Part shown: positions 36,828 through 44,425 of the stretch, in pieces
How positions within the stretch are numbered: the first letter of the stretch is position 1
How the letters are laid out: each line of letters starts with the position of its first letter
Assembly (NCBI RefSeq): GCF_013282575.1
Contig: NZ_JAAAYE010000031.1
Location: forward strand, 1 to 64,000
DNA: 64,000 nt
Origin: Paraburkholderia sp. NMBU_R16
Lineage (GTDB): Bacteria > Pseudomonadota > Gammaproteobacteria > Burkholderiales > Burkholderiaceae
Direction: 5' to 3'
Position numbers and translations under genes: made by a program
The notes under the pieces: generated by a model
What the model was told of the DNA's origin: nothing
The model's database searches: none
Seen by the model: the letters and a program-made list of their open reading frames with translations, nothing else

Positions 36828-38618
36828 ATGAGCTATACCGCGCCCATCAAGGACATGCTGTTCGCGATGAACGAACTGGCCGGTCTCCAGACGGTTGCCG
36901 CGTTGCCGCGCAGCGATGATGCGACGATCGAAACGGCGCAAGCCGTGCTCGGCGAGTCGGCGAAACTATGCGAGCAAGTGCTTGCTCCGCTGAATGTCGA
37001 GGGCGACCGCCAGCCGAGCATCTGGAAGGACGGTGCCGTCACCGCGACGCCTGGTTTCAAGGAAGCGTTCCGTCAGTTCGTCGAAGGTGGTTGGCAAGGC
37101 GTGCAGCATCCCGTCGACTACGAGGGGCAAGGCTTGCCCAAGCTCATCGCGACGCCTTGCGTCGAAATGCTCAATGCCGCGAATCTTTCGTTCGCGCTCT
37201 GTCCGCTGCTGACCGACGGCGCGATCGAAGCGCTGCTCACGGCCGGTAGCGCGGAGCAGAAGCAGCGCTATGTGCCCAAGCTGCTTTCAGGCGAGTGGAC
37301 GGGGACGATGAACCTCACGGAGCCGCAGGCCGGCTCCGATCTCGCACTGGTACGTACGCGCGCCGAGCCGCAAGGCGACGGTACCTATCGAATCTTCGGC
37401 ACGAAGATTTTCATTACCTGGGGCGAGCACGACATGGCCGAGAACATCGTCCACCTCGTGCTCGCGCGTACGCCCGATGCGCCGGAGGGCGTCAAAGGCA
37501 TTTCGCTGTTCATCGTGCCCAAGTTTCTGATAGACGAGGGCGGCAAGCTCGGCGCGCGCAACGACGTGCACTGCGTATCGATCGAGCACAAGCTGGGCAT
37601 CAAGGCGAGCCCGACCACCGTGCTCCAGTTCGGCGACCATGGCGGGGCGACCGGCTATCTCGTCGGCGAAGAGAATCGCGGTCTCGAATACATGTTCATC
37701 ATGATGAATGCGGCGCGTTTCGCCGTCGGCATACAAGGCGTGGCCATCGCGGACCGCGCGTACCAAAAGGCGGTGGCTTACGCAAAGGAGCGCGTGCAGA
37801 GCCGCCCGGTCGACGGTAGCGCGAAAGACGCCGTCACGATCATTCATCATCCCGACGTGCGCAGAATGTTGGCCACCATGCGCGCGTTGACGGAAGGCGC
37901 GCGCGCCCTCGCGTATGTTGCGGCGGCGCACTGCGATATTGCGCATCGTCATGCCGATGCCGCGGTGCGCGCCGAACACCAGGCGCTCTACGAGTATCTC
38001 GTGCCCATCGTGAAGGGATGGAGTACCGAGCTTTCGATCGAGGTCGCGAGTCTCGGCGTGCAAGTGCATGGCGGCATGGGTTTCATCGAGGAAACGGGGG
38101 CGGCTCAGTACTATCGCGACGCGCGCATTCTGACCATCTACGAAGGCACCACGGCGATCCAGGCGAATGACCTCGTCGGTCGCAAGACGATGCGCGATGG
38201 CGGCGCCGTCGCAAAGAAGTTCGCCGCGCAGATTCGCGCGACGCTCGAAGCGCTTTCGGCGCACGAGGGGCCCGCTTTCGCGGCCATGCGTTCGCAGTTG
38301 TCGTTGGCAGTGCGTTCGTTCGACACCGTCGTCGATTTCGTGCTCGCCAATGCGAAGTCCGATCCGAAAGCCGTGTTCGCGGGCAGTGTGCCGTACCTGG
38401 AGCTCGCGGGCATCGTACTGGCAGGCTGGCACATGGCGCGCGCCATGCTGGTGGCGGCGCGCGACGAAGCCAGCGACGCGCCGTTTTATGGCGCAAAGAT
38501 CGCAACTGCCCGTTTTTTCGCCGAGCAAATCCTGCCTCGGACCGCCGCGCTCCAAACGGCCATCGTTACCGGCAAGGGCGGCGAGGGCGTCTACGCACTG
38601 TCCGAAGACCAGTTCTGA
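36828..38618 (+). CDS. Acyl-CoA dehydrogenase, DmdC-like long form
   Basis: A 596-residue flavoenzyme, longer than classic 380-residue acyl-CoA dehydrogenases because of a C-terminal domain (residues about 480-596). MNLTEPQAGSDLALVRTRAE and FGTKIFITWGEHDMAENIVH are FAD/substrate regions. GGMGFIEETGAAQYYRDARI and TIYEGTTAIQANDLVGRK supply the C-terminal FAD contacts and the catalytic Glu region. The form matches 3-methylmercaptopropionyl-CoA dehydrogenase (DmdC) and FadE-like relatives; the true substrate is unclear. A strong AGGAGGAGGA site precedes ATG 36828. Electrons would pass to the EtfAB encoded just upstream. Confidence 0.9.
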   Translation: MSYTAPIKDMLFAMNELAGLQTVAALPRSDDATIETAQAVLGESAKLCEQVLAPLNVEGDRQPSIWKDGAVTATPGFKEAFRQFVEGGWQGVQHPVDYEGQGLPKLIATPCVEMLNAANLSFALCPLLTDGAIEALLTAGSAEQKQRYVPKLLSGEWTGTMNLTEPQAGSDLALVRTRAEPQGDGTYRIFGTKIFITWGEHDMAENIVHLVLARTPDAPEGVKGISLFIVPKFLIDEGGKLGARNDVHCVSIEHKLGIKASPTTVLQFGDHGGATGYLVGEENRGLEYMFIMMNAARFAVGIQGVAIADRAYQKAVAYAKERVQSRPVDGSAKDAVTIIHHPDVRRMLATMRALTEGARALAYVAAAHCDIAHRHADAAVRAEHQALYEYLVPIVKGWSTELSIEVASLGVQVHGGMGFIEETGAAQYYRDARILTIYEGTTAIQANDLVGRKTMRDGGAVAKKFAAQIRATLEALSAHEGPAFAAMRSQLSLAVRSFDTVVDFVLANAKSDPKAVFAGSVPYLELAGIVLAGWHMARAMLVAARDEASDAPFYGAKIATARFFAEQILPRTAALQTAIVTGKGGEGVYALSEDQF

Positions 38619-38623
38619 AAATG

Positions 38624-38652
38624 CAAACGGCGCCCGTGTGGGGCGCCGTTTG
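38624..38652. terminator. Bidirectional hairpin between acyl-CoA dehydrogenase and dadA
   Basis: A 12-bp perfect stem CAAACGGCGCCC / GGGCGCCGTTTG with loop GTGTG lies between two convergent genes, 6 bp and 33 bp from their stops. There is no long T run, but placement and stem strength suggest it ends both transcripts. Confidence 0.7.
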
Positions 38653-38684
38653 TGCTGCCTGGGCTCTTTGGGTGGCGTGAGCCG

Positions 38685-39971
38685 TTACGCGTAAGCGGGG
38701 CGGGGCGAAGTGCCGATGTCGCCCAGATAGCGATGCACCGACAGGTCGTCCGCCTGGATGGCGGGGCGCCGGCCCGAGATGAGGTCGGCAAGCAATTGGC
38801 CCGAGCCGCACGACATCGTCCAGCCCAGTGTGCCGTGGCCCGTGTTGAGGAACAGATTCGCGACAGGCGTGCGGCCGACGATCGGCGTGCCGTCCGGGGT
38901 CATCGGACGCAAGCCAGTCCAGAACGTCGCATGCGCCGTATCGCCCCCGCCGGGGAAAAGGTCGTTGACGCACATCTCGAGCGTCTCGCGGCGTGCGTTG
39001 CGCAGTTTCTGATCGAAGCCGACGATTTCCGCCATGCCGCCCACTCGAATACGATCGTCGAAACGCGTGATCGCGATCTTGTACGTTTCGTCGAGCACTG
39101 TCGATACGGGCGCCGCGGCGGGGTTGACGATGGGTGCCGTGATCGAATAGCCCTTGAGCGGATAAACCGGAATCTTCGCGATGTCGGCCACGAACTGCGT
39201 CGAATACGCACCGAATGCGACGACGTAGGTGTCGGCGCGCAGTGTTTCGTTGCCGCAGCGCACACCGGCGATCCTGCCACCCGCCATCTCGAGCGCATCG
39301 ACGGGCGTGTTGTAGCGGAACTTCACGCCGAGCTGTTCGGCAAGCGCGGCGAGGCGTGTCGTGAACAGCTGGCAGTCGCCCGTTTCGTCGCCCGGAAGAC
39401 GCAGCCCGCCCGTCAGCTTGTGCGAGACGGCGGCGAGTGCGGGCTCGGCGCGCGACAGCTCGTCGGGCGCGAGCAGTTCGTAAGGCACTTGCGCCTCGCG
39501 CAGCACCGCGATGTCTTTCTGCGCACCGTCGAGCTGCTGCTGCGTGCGAAAGAGTTGCAGCGTGCCGCCCGTGCGGCCTTCGTACTGGATACCGGTATCG
39601 GCGCGCAGCGATTGCAGGCAATCGCGGCTGTACTCGGCCAGGCGCACCATGCGGCCCTTGTTGACCGCGTAGCGCTCGGTCGTGCAATTGCGCAGCATTT
39701 GCCACATCCAGCTCAACTGGAACGACGTGCCGTCCAGGCGAATGGCGAGCGGAGCATGCTTTTGGAACATCCACTTGACGGCTTTCAGCGGAACGCCCGG
39801 CGCGGCCCAGGGTGCCGCGTAACCGGGGGAAATCTGCCCCGCGTTCGCAAAGCTCGTTTCGAGTGCGGGACCCGCGGCGCGATCGACCACGGTGACTTCA
39901 TGGCCCGCGCGCGCCAGGTAATAGGCGCTCGTTACGCCCACCACGCCGCTGCCCAAGACGATGACTCGCAT
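38685..39971 (-). CDS. dadA: D-amino acid dehydrogenase small subunit
   Basis: A 428-residue FAD enzyme oxidising D-amino acids, chiefly D-alanine, to 2-oxo acids with electrons to the respiratory chain. The N-terminal Rossmann motif is [39 protein letters not shown] is DadA-specific, and [19 protein letters not shown] closes the FAD site. Divergent to it is an Lrp/AsnC gene, which typically controls dad in response to alanine. The 97-bp space between them contains inverted repeats. Confidence 0.94.
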   Translation of the reverse strand: MRVIVLGSGVVGVTSAYYLARAGHEVTVVDRAAGPALETSFANAGQISPGYAAPWAAPGVPLKAVKWMFQKHAPLAIRLDGTSFQLSWMWQMLRNCTTERYAVNKGRMVRLAEYSRDCLQSLRADTGIQYEGRTGGTLQLFRTQQQLDGAQKDIAVLREAQVPYELLAPDELSRAEPALAAVSHKLTGGLRLPGDETGDCQLFTTRLAALAEQLGVKFRYNTPVDALEMAGGRIAGVRCGNETLRADTYVVAFGAYSTQFVADIAKIPVYPLKGYSITAPIVNPAAAPVSTVLDETYKIAITRFDDRIRVGGMAEIVGFDQKLRNARRETLEMCVNDLFPGGGDTAHATFWTGLRPMTPDGTPIVGRTPVANLFLNTGHGTLGWTMSCGSGQLLADLISGRRPAIQADDLSVHRYLGDIGTSPRPAYA

Positions 39972-39976
39972 AGCTA

Positions 39977-40007
39977 CTCCAAAAGACCGTTGGTCCAGTT
40001 ATTGGAG
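39977..40007. promoter_or_regulatory. Nested inverted repeats between dadA and the Lrp-type gene
   Basis: CTCCAA (39977-39982) pairs with TTGGAG (40002-40007). Inside, GACC (39985-39988) and GGTC (39992-39995) flank GTT. The nested design near the dadA start suits an operator for a dimeric Lrp-type regulator, but the consensus for this protein is not known. Confidence 0.45.
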
Positions 40008-40068
40008 CTATACTATTGCGACGAAAGCAGTTTTTGTTTTTGTAGTTTTCATATTTTTGGTGAAAACA

Positions 40069-40557
40069 GTGAGAACGCAGCGCCAGCCGATCCGCAAGCT
40101 CGACAAGCTCGACCACCATATCCTGCGCATCCTTCAGGAGGACGGTCGTATCGCGATGAAGGACTTGGCCGAGCGCGTCGGGCTGACGGTCACGCCGTGC
40201 ATCGAGCGCGTCAAGCGCATGGAGCGCGACGGGGTCATCACGGGCTACTACGCACGTATCGATCCGGCTCAGCTGGGCGCGGCGCTGCTCGTGTTCGTCG
40301 AAATCACCCTGGGTCACAAGAGCGGCAACATGTTCGAGCAGTTTCGGCGCGAGGTGCACAAGATTCCCGAGGTGCTGGAGTGCCATCTGGTGTCGGGCGA
40401 GTTCGACTATCTCATCAAGGCGCGCATCGGCGAGATGGCCGATTACCGTAAGTTGCTCGGCGACATCCTCTTGCAGTTGCCGGGCGCGGTGCAGTCGAAG
40501 AGCTATGTCGTCATGGAGGAAATCAAGGAGACGCTCGCGATTCCGGTCCCGGGTTGA
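40069..40557 (+). CDS. Lrp/AsnC-family transcriptional regulator, likely of dadA
   Basis: A 162-residue regulator. Residues about 8-65 are the helix-turn-helix (LDHHILRILQEDGRIAMKDLAERVGLTVTPCIERVKRMER). Residues about 75-155 are the RAM/ACT-like ligand domain with VEITLGHKSGNMFEQFRREV and CHLVSGEFDYLIKARIG. I choose GTG 40069, because GGTGA lies 7 bp upstream and the longer ORF from 39961 would start inside dadA. GTG 40060 is possible. The divergent position to dadA matches the usual dadR/bkdR-type arrangement. Confidence 0.9.
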   Translation: MRTQRQPIRKLDKLDHHILRILQEDGRIAMKDLAERVGLTVTPCIERVKRMERDGVITGYYARIDPAQLGAALLVFVEITLGHKSGNMFEQFRREVHKIPEVLECHLVSGEFDYLIKARIGEMADYRKLLGDILLQLPGAVQSKSYVVMEEIKETLAIPVPG

Positions 40558-40629
40558 GGCTCAGGCGAGCCGCCCGCCGTGCCTCGGCGCCGCGGCATAG
40601 GGGTTCGCCGCGGCGCTCGCCTGCGCGGT

Positions 40630-40998
40630 TCAGTCCGGTTGAGCCGCCGCATCGAGAAAGCCCGTGACGCTCGAGAAGCGTCCCGTTGCATCGACGACGG
40701 CAAAGTCCGACCCCCTGGCCGCAACGGTGCCGTCCGGGCCGACCAGCTCCCAGGAAAAGCGCACGTATGGACCGAATCCGTCGATGTCGGTGAGCAGGCG
40801 GAACACGAAGGCCGGGAATCGCTCATGGACGGACGCAATCATGGTGTCGATGCCTTCATGGCCCTTGCCCTCGAGCATGGGATCGACATAGACGGCGCCC
40901 TCGGCATAGGTTTCGGCAATGAGCGCGCGGCGGCGCACGGCGTCGGTCTCGTTCCAGGCGGCGAAGTAGCGGGCGACGAGCGGGGTATGTGCGTTCAT
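40630..40998 (-). CDS. NTF2-like / SnoaL-type fold protein
   Basis: A 122-residue protein with the cone-shaped NTF2-like fold pattern: VARYFAAWNETDAVRRRALIAETYAEGAVYVDP, then RFSWELVGPDGTVAARGSDFAVVDATGRF. Families with this fold include polyketide cyclases, isomerases and binding proteins. No catalytic set can be read with certainty. A role in the neighbouring cluster is possible but unproven. It is divergent from the XRE-type regulator, with 165 bp between the two starts. Confidence 0.75.
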   Translation of the reverse strand: MNAHTPLVARYFAAWNETDAVRRRALIAETYAEGAVYVDPMLEGKGHEGIDTMIASVHERFPAFVFRLLTDIDGFGPYVRFSWELVGPDGTVAARGSDFAVVDATGRFSSVTGFLDAAAQPD

Positions 40999-41163
40999 GA
41001 GAGGCTCCTTGGACGTTCAATGGCGGCGCGAGGCCGCGGGTGGTGCGGTCGCCGCTTCGGGAACGGCGACTCGCTCGAGAACGAAGGATCGTCGAAACGG
41101 CGAGGCCGGTCGATTACGTCGCAGGTAATGGAAATGCTGCGCCGATTCGTTATGATCGACGCC

Positions 41164-42012
41164 ATGAATACGCTTGCCACTTCATTTCGAAGCCCTGCCG
41201 CGCCGCGCGGCATGAGCCGCGGCGTCGGCGATCTACTGCGCGAATGGCGCCAGCGGCGCCGCATGAGCCAACTCGTGCTCGCGACGCAAGCGCAGATTTC
41301 GTCGCGGCACTTGAGCTTCGTGGAATCGGGCCGCGCGGTGCCGAGCCGGGAGATGATCCTGCGTCTGGCCGAGCGCCTGGAGGTGCCGCTGAGGGCGCGC
41401 AATGCGCTCTTCGTGGCGGCCGGCTACGCTCCGCTTTTTCGCGAGCGTCCGCTCGACGATCCTCAGCTCAATGCTGCGCGCCAGGCGGTGGAACTCGTGT
41501 TGCGCGCGCACGAGCCGTTTCCCGCATTGGCCGTCGACCGGCATTGGACGATGATCGCTGCAAACGGCGCACTCGCGCCGCTCGTGGCTGGCGCGGCGCC
41601 AAGACTCCTCGAGCCGCCTGTCAATGTGTTGCGTCTGTCGCTGCATCCCGAGGGGCTCGCGAACAGTATCGCCAACTGGTTTGCGTGGCGCGCGCATGTG
41701 CTCCAGCGCGTCGAGCGCCAGGCTCAGACGAGCGGGGATGCGGTGCTCGAAGCGCTCGTCGAGGAACTGGCGGCTTATCCCGCGCCGCCGGGCGCCGAGG
41801 ACGCGCCCGGGGACACAGATATGCCGTCGGATATCGTCGTGCCGTTGCGCCTGCGTACGGCGCTCGGAACGTTGTCGTTCTTCAGCACGACGACGGTGTT
41901 CGGCACGCCCGTCGACATCACGCTCGCGGAACTCGCCATCGAGGCGTTCTTCCCGAGCGACGAGCAAACGGGCGAGGCGCTGCGCGCGTACGCGAGGGAA
42001 CGAACGGCGTAG
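41164..42012 (+). CDS. XRE-family regulator with MmyB-like ligand domain
   Basis: A 282-residue regulator. Residues about 15-75 form a Cro/C1-type HTH (LREWRQRRRMSQLVLATQAQISSRHLSFVESGRAVPSRE). The rest resembles the MmyB-like LBD, a PAS-like pocket reported to bind fatty acids or related ligands (HWTMIAANGALAPLV, PPVNVLRLSLHPEGLANSIANW). ATGs at 41128, 41152 and 41164 are all in frame; MNTLATSF at 41164 is the shortest that keeps the HTH. It converges with the MFS gene with 23 bp between the stops, so it may control the adjacent cluster. Confidence 0.85.
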   Translation: MNTLATSFRSPAAPRGMSRGVGDLLREWRQRRRMSQLVLATQAQISSRHLSFVESGRAVPSREMILRLAERLEVPLRARNALFVAAGYAPLFRERPLDDPQLNAARQAVELVLRAHEPFPALAVDRHWTMIAANGALAPLVAGAAPRLLEPPVNVLRLSLHPEGLANSIANWFAWRAHVLQRVERQAQTSGDAVLEALVEELAAYPAPPGAEDAPGDTDMPSDIVVPLRLRTALGTLSFFSTTTVFGTPVDITLAELAIEAFFPSDEQTGEALRAYARERTA

Positions 42013-42035
42013 CGTGCTCGCCCGACAGGGGCTTT

Positions 42036-43448
42036 CTATACCTTGGCTTTGGCCGACGCGGCGGGCAGCGCGCGGCGCGCAGGTTGGCCGAGCGCCGCGA
42101 GCACGCCTGCGACCGAGAGGATGGCCGACACTTTCATTGCGGCACCGAATCCGGAGGCGAACGCCTGAGGCGACGTATAACGCCCGCCCACTGAGAACGC
42201 GACAACGGCCAGCGCGATGCCGGCTGCGCCTCCGAGAATCCGGAACATATTGAAGACGCCCGAGGCCTTGCCGATCTCCTTGATGCTCACTGCGCCCACC
42301 GCAGCCTTTTGCGCCGCGGGACCGGCCATGGACACGCCGGCGCCGGCGAGCGTCAGCGCGACGGCAAGGTGGAGGTACGACACATCGGGCGTTGCGTTAT
42401 ACGCGACCCAGGCGAATCCCAGCGTTTGAAACGCAAGTCCCACGATCATGAGCGCGCGTTCGCCGATCTTGTCGACGAGGCCGCCCGCGACCGGTGCGAC
42501 GACGAACAGCGTGGCCGTCCATGGCAAAAGGCGCAGACCCGCGCCGAGCGGATCGCACCCCTGGGCGACCTGGAAGAACTGCGGCAGGAAGAACACCACG
42601 CCATACATGGCGGCGTAGAAGAGAAAGCTGGCGGCAATGCTCGCGGAGAATGCGCGTGAGCCGAACATACGCATCGGCATCATCGGCTGCGCGGCGGCAT
42701 GCTCGCGCGCGACGAATGCGACCGCGAGCGCAGTGCCGCCCCCGAGTGCCGCGACGACCTCGGCGCTGGTCCAGCCTGCGACGCTGCCGCGGATGAGGCC
42801 CCAAACGATGCCGAGCGCGGCGAGCGCGGCCAGCACCATGCCGGGCACATCGACGGCGACGGCCGGACCGAAGCTCTCGGGAATGCGCCGCCACGCAAGC
42901 GGCACGATGACGAGGGCGATCGGGACGTTGATCCAGAAGATCCATTGCCACGAAAGCTTGCCCGCGATGGCTCCGCCGAGCACGGGCCCCACGATCAGCG
43001 CGAGGCCCGTGATGCCGCTGAAGAGCCCGAGCGCTTTGCCGCGCCGCTCGGGCGGATAGGCAGCGGTGAGGATGGCCATCGCCAGCGGCATGATGAACGC
43101 TGCACCGGCACCCTGTGCAATACGGGCGACGATGAGCCATTCGACGCTTTTTGCAAGTGCGCAAGCCGCTGACGATACGGCGAACAGCGCCACACCGAAC
43201 GAGAACATGCGTCGGCGTCCGAAGCGGTCGCCCAGTGCCGCGCCGGTGAGCAGTACCGTGGCGATGCTCAGGTTGTACGCGTTGACGGTCCATTGCAACG
43301 CATCGAGCGAGGCGCCGAGATCGGCTCGGATCGCGTTGATCGCGGTGGCGACGACCATCGCGTCGAGCATCGCCATCAACGCGGCGACGGACGTCAGGGC
43401 GAGTACCCACTTTTGCGTCGATTGCTGATCGGTCGGAGGGTTCATCAT
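42036..43448 (-). CDS. MFS exporter of the DHA2 drug:H+ antiporter type
   Basis: A 470-residue membrane protein with 14 predicted helices. Motif A is GDRFGRRRMFSFGV, WTVNAYNL is the DHA2-specific helix, and GPVLGGAIAGKLSWQWIFWINVPIA is motif C and after. DHA2 exporters extrude drugs and self-made metabolites in exchange for protons. Start codons at 43448 and 43445 are equivalent (MMN). It is the last gene of the minus-strand series with the synthetase and hydrolase. Export of the cluster product and self-resistance are natural guesses. Confidence 0.9.
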   Translation of the reverse strand: MMNPPTDQQSTQKWVLALTSVAALMAMLDAMVVATAINAIRADLGASLDALQWTVNAYNLSIATVLLTGAALGDRFGRRRMFSFGVALFAVSSAACALAKSVEWLIVARIAQGAGAAFIMPLAMAILTAAYPPERRGKALGLFSGITGLALIVGPVLGGAIAGKLSWQWIFWINVPIALVIVPLAWRRIPESFGPAVAVDVPGMVLAALAALGIVWGLIRGSVAGWTSAEVVAALGGGTALAVAFVAREHAAAQPMMPMRMFGSRAFSASIAASFLFYAAMYGVVFFLPQFFQVAQGCDPLGAGLRLLPWTATLFVVAPVAGGLVDKIGERALMIVGLAFQTLGFAWVAYNATPDVSYLHLAVALTLAGAGVSMAGPAAQKAAVGAVSIKEIGKASGVFNMFRILGGAAGIALAVVAFSVGGRYTSPQAFASGFGAAMKVSAILSVAGVLAALGQPARRALPAASAKAKV

Positions 43449-43547
43449 GCAGTCCTGGTCATTAAGGGGGTGGCTGTATATCGATCGATGAGGCGTCGGG
43501 GCTCGGCGCGCGTCGTGCGACGATGAAGCGAGCGCCGCCGACGGTGT

Positions 43548-44414
43548 CTAAGCGCTTGCTTGCATTCGTGCGTTTCTATCGGCTTGCGCCGTGTGCAGGA
43601 AGTCCGCGACCGTGGCGTTGAACCGTGCCGCGCCAAGCACGGGCGCGGCGTGCATGCCGTTCGGCAGCACGGCGAGCCGGGCCGTTGCGATCCGTGCCGC
43701 GATACCTTCGGCCACGATCCGGTAGAACGGTCTCGTCAGCGCGCCGTGGGCAATCGCGATCGGCATCGTCAGCGAGCACAACGCGGACGCGTCGATGCCC
43801 GGCAACGGTTTCGTCCCGAACAGCAGCGCAACCGTGCGTGCGTTGTCGAGAAAACAGCGGCGCGAGTCGGAGGGCAAGGTGTCGAAGAGCCCGGGCCGGC
43901 CGTGGGCATGATCGAATATTTGGCGAACCGCATCGGCCGTGTCGTCTCGCGCGAGCGCGGCGAGCGCCGGTCCGACCATGTCGCCCCTGTCTTTGGCGGC
44001 AGCCTCCTGCGCGACGCGGTCGCTGAGCCATGCCAGATTGGCTGGCTCGTAGGCGAACAGCGAGCGGACGCACTCGGGATGACGCGCGGCGAGCTCGAGC
44101 GAGAGCGAGGCGCCGTACGACCAGCCGACGACGTCGACGGGACCCGTCCCGAGCGCTCGAATGAGCGCGGCGAGATCCTCGACGTGCGTATCGAGCGAAA
44201 ACCGCTCGCCGGAGTCGGGCCACGGCGCGAGACCGAAGTAGCGCTGGGTCACCCCGATGTAGCGGTGCGATCGCGCAAAAGCGGCGCGCTGGTTGCGCCA
44301 GACGCGCTCGTCTGAGATGTAGCCATGAACGAAGACGATGGGCGAGCCCTGCCCTTCGTCGACATAATGCAACGGCGTGCCGTCCAAATCGATTTGCTTG
44401 ACGTTCGTGCTCAT
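43548..44414 (-). CDS. Alpha/beta hydrolase of the putative furanone/quinone cluster
   Basis: A 288-residue alpha/beta-fold hydrolase. VFVHGYISDERVWRNQ is the oxyanion strand, DVVGWSYGASLSLELA has the nucleophile elbow GWSYG, and NGMHAAPVLG supplies the His. GVTQRYFGLAPWPDSGERF is a lid-like insertion. Such enzymes act as esterases, lactonases or C-C hydrolases. The gene starts 11 bp after the synthetase stop, so it is almost surely in the same operon and may process or release its product. Confidence 0.85.
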   Translation of the reverse strand: MSTNVKQIDLDGTPLHYVDEGQGSPIVFVHGYISDERVWRNQRAAFARSHRYIGVTQRYFGLAPWPDSGERFSLDTHVEDLAALIRALGTGPVDVVGWSYGASLSLELAARHPECVRSLFAYEPANLAWLSDRVAQEAAAKDRGDMVGPALAALARDDTADAVRQIFDHAHGRPGLFDTLPSDSRRCFLDNARTVALLFGTKPLPGIDASALCSLTMPIAIAHGALTRPFYRIVAEGIAARIATARLAVLPNGMHAAPVLGAARFNATVADFLHTAQADRNARMQASA

Positions 44415-44425
44415 CGCCGTCCTCC

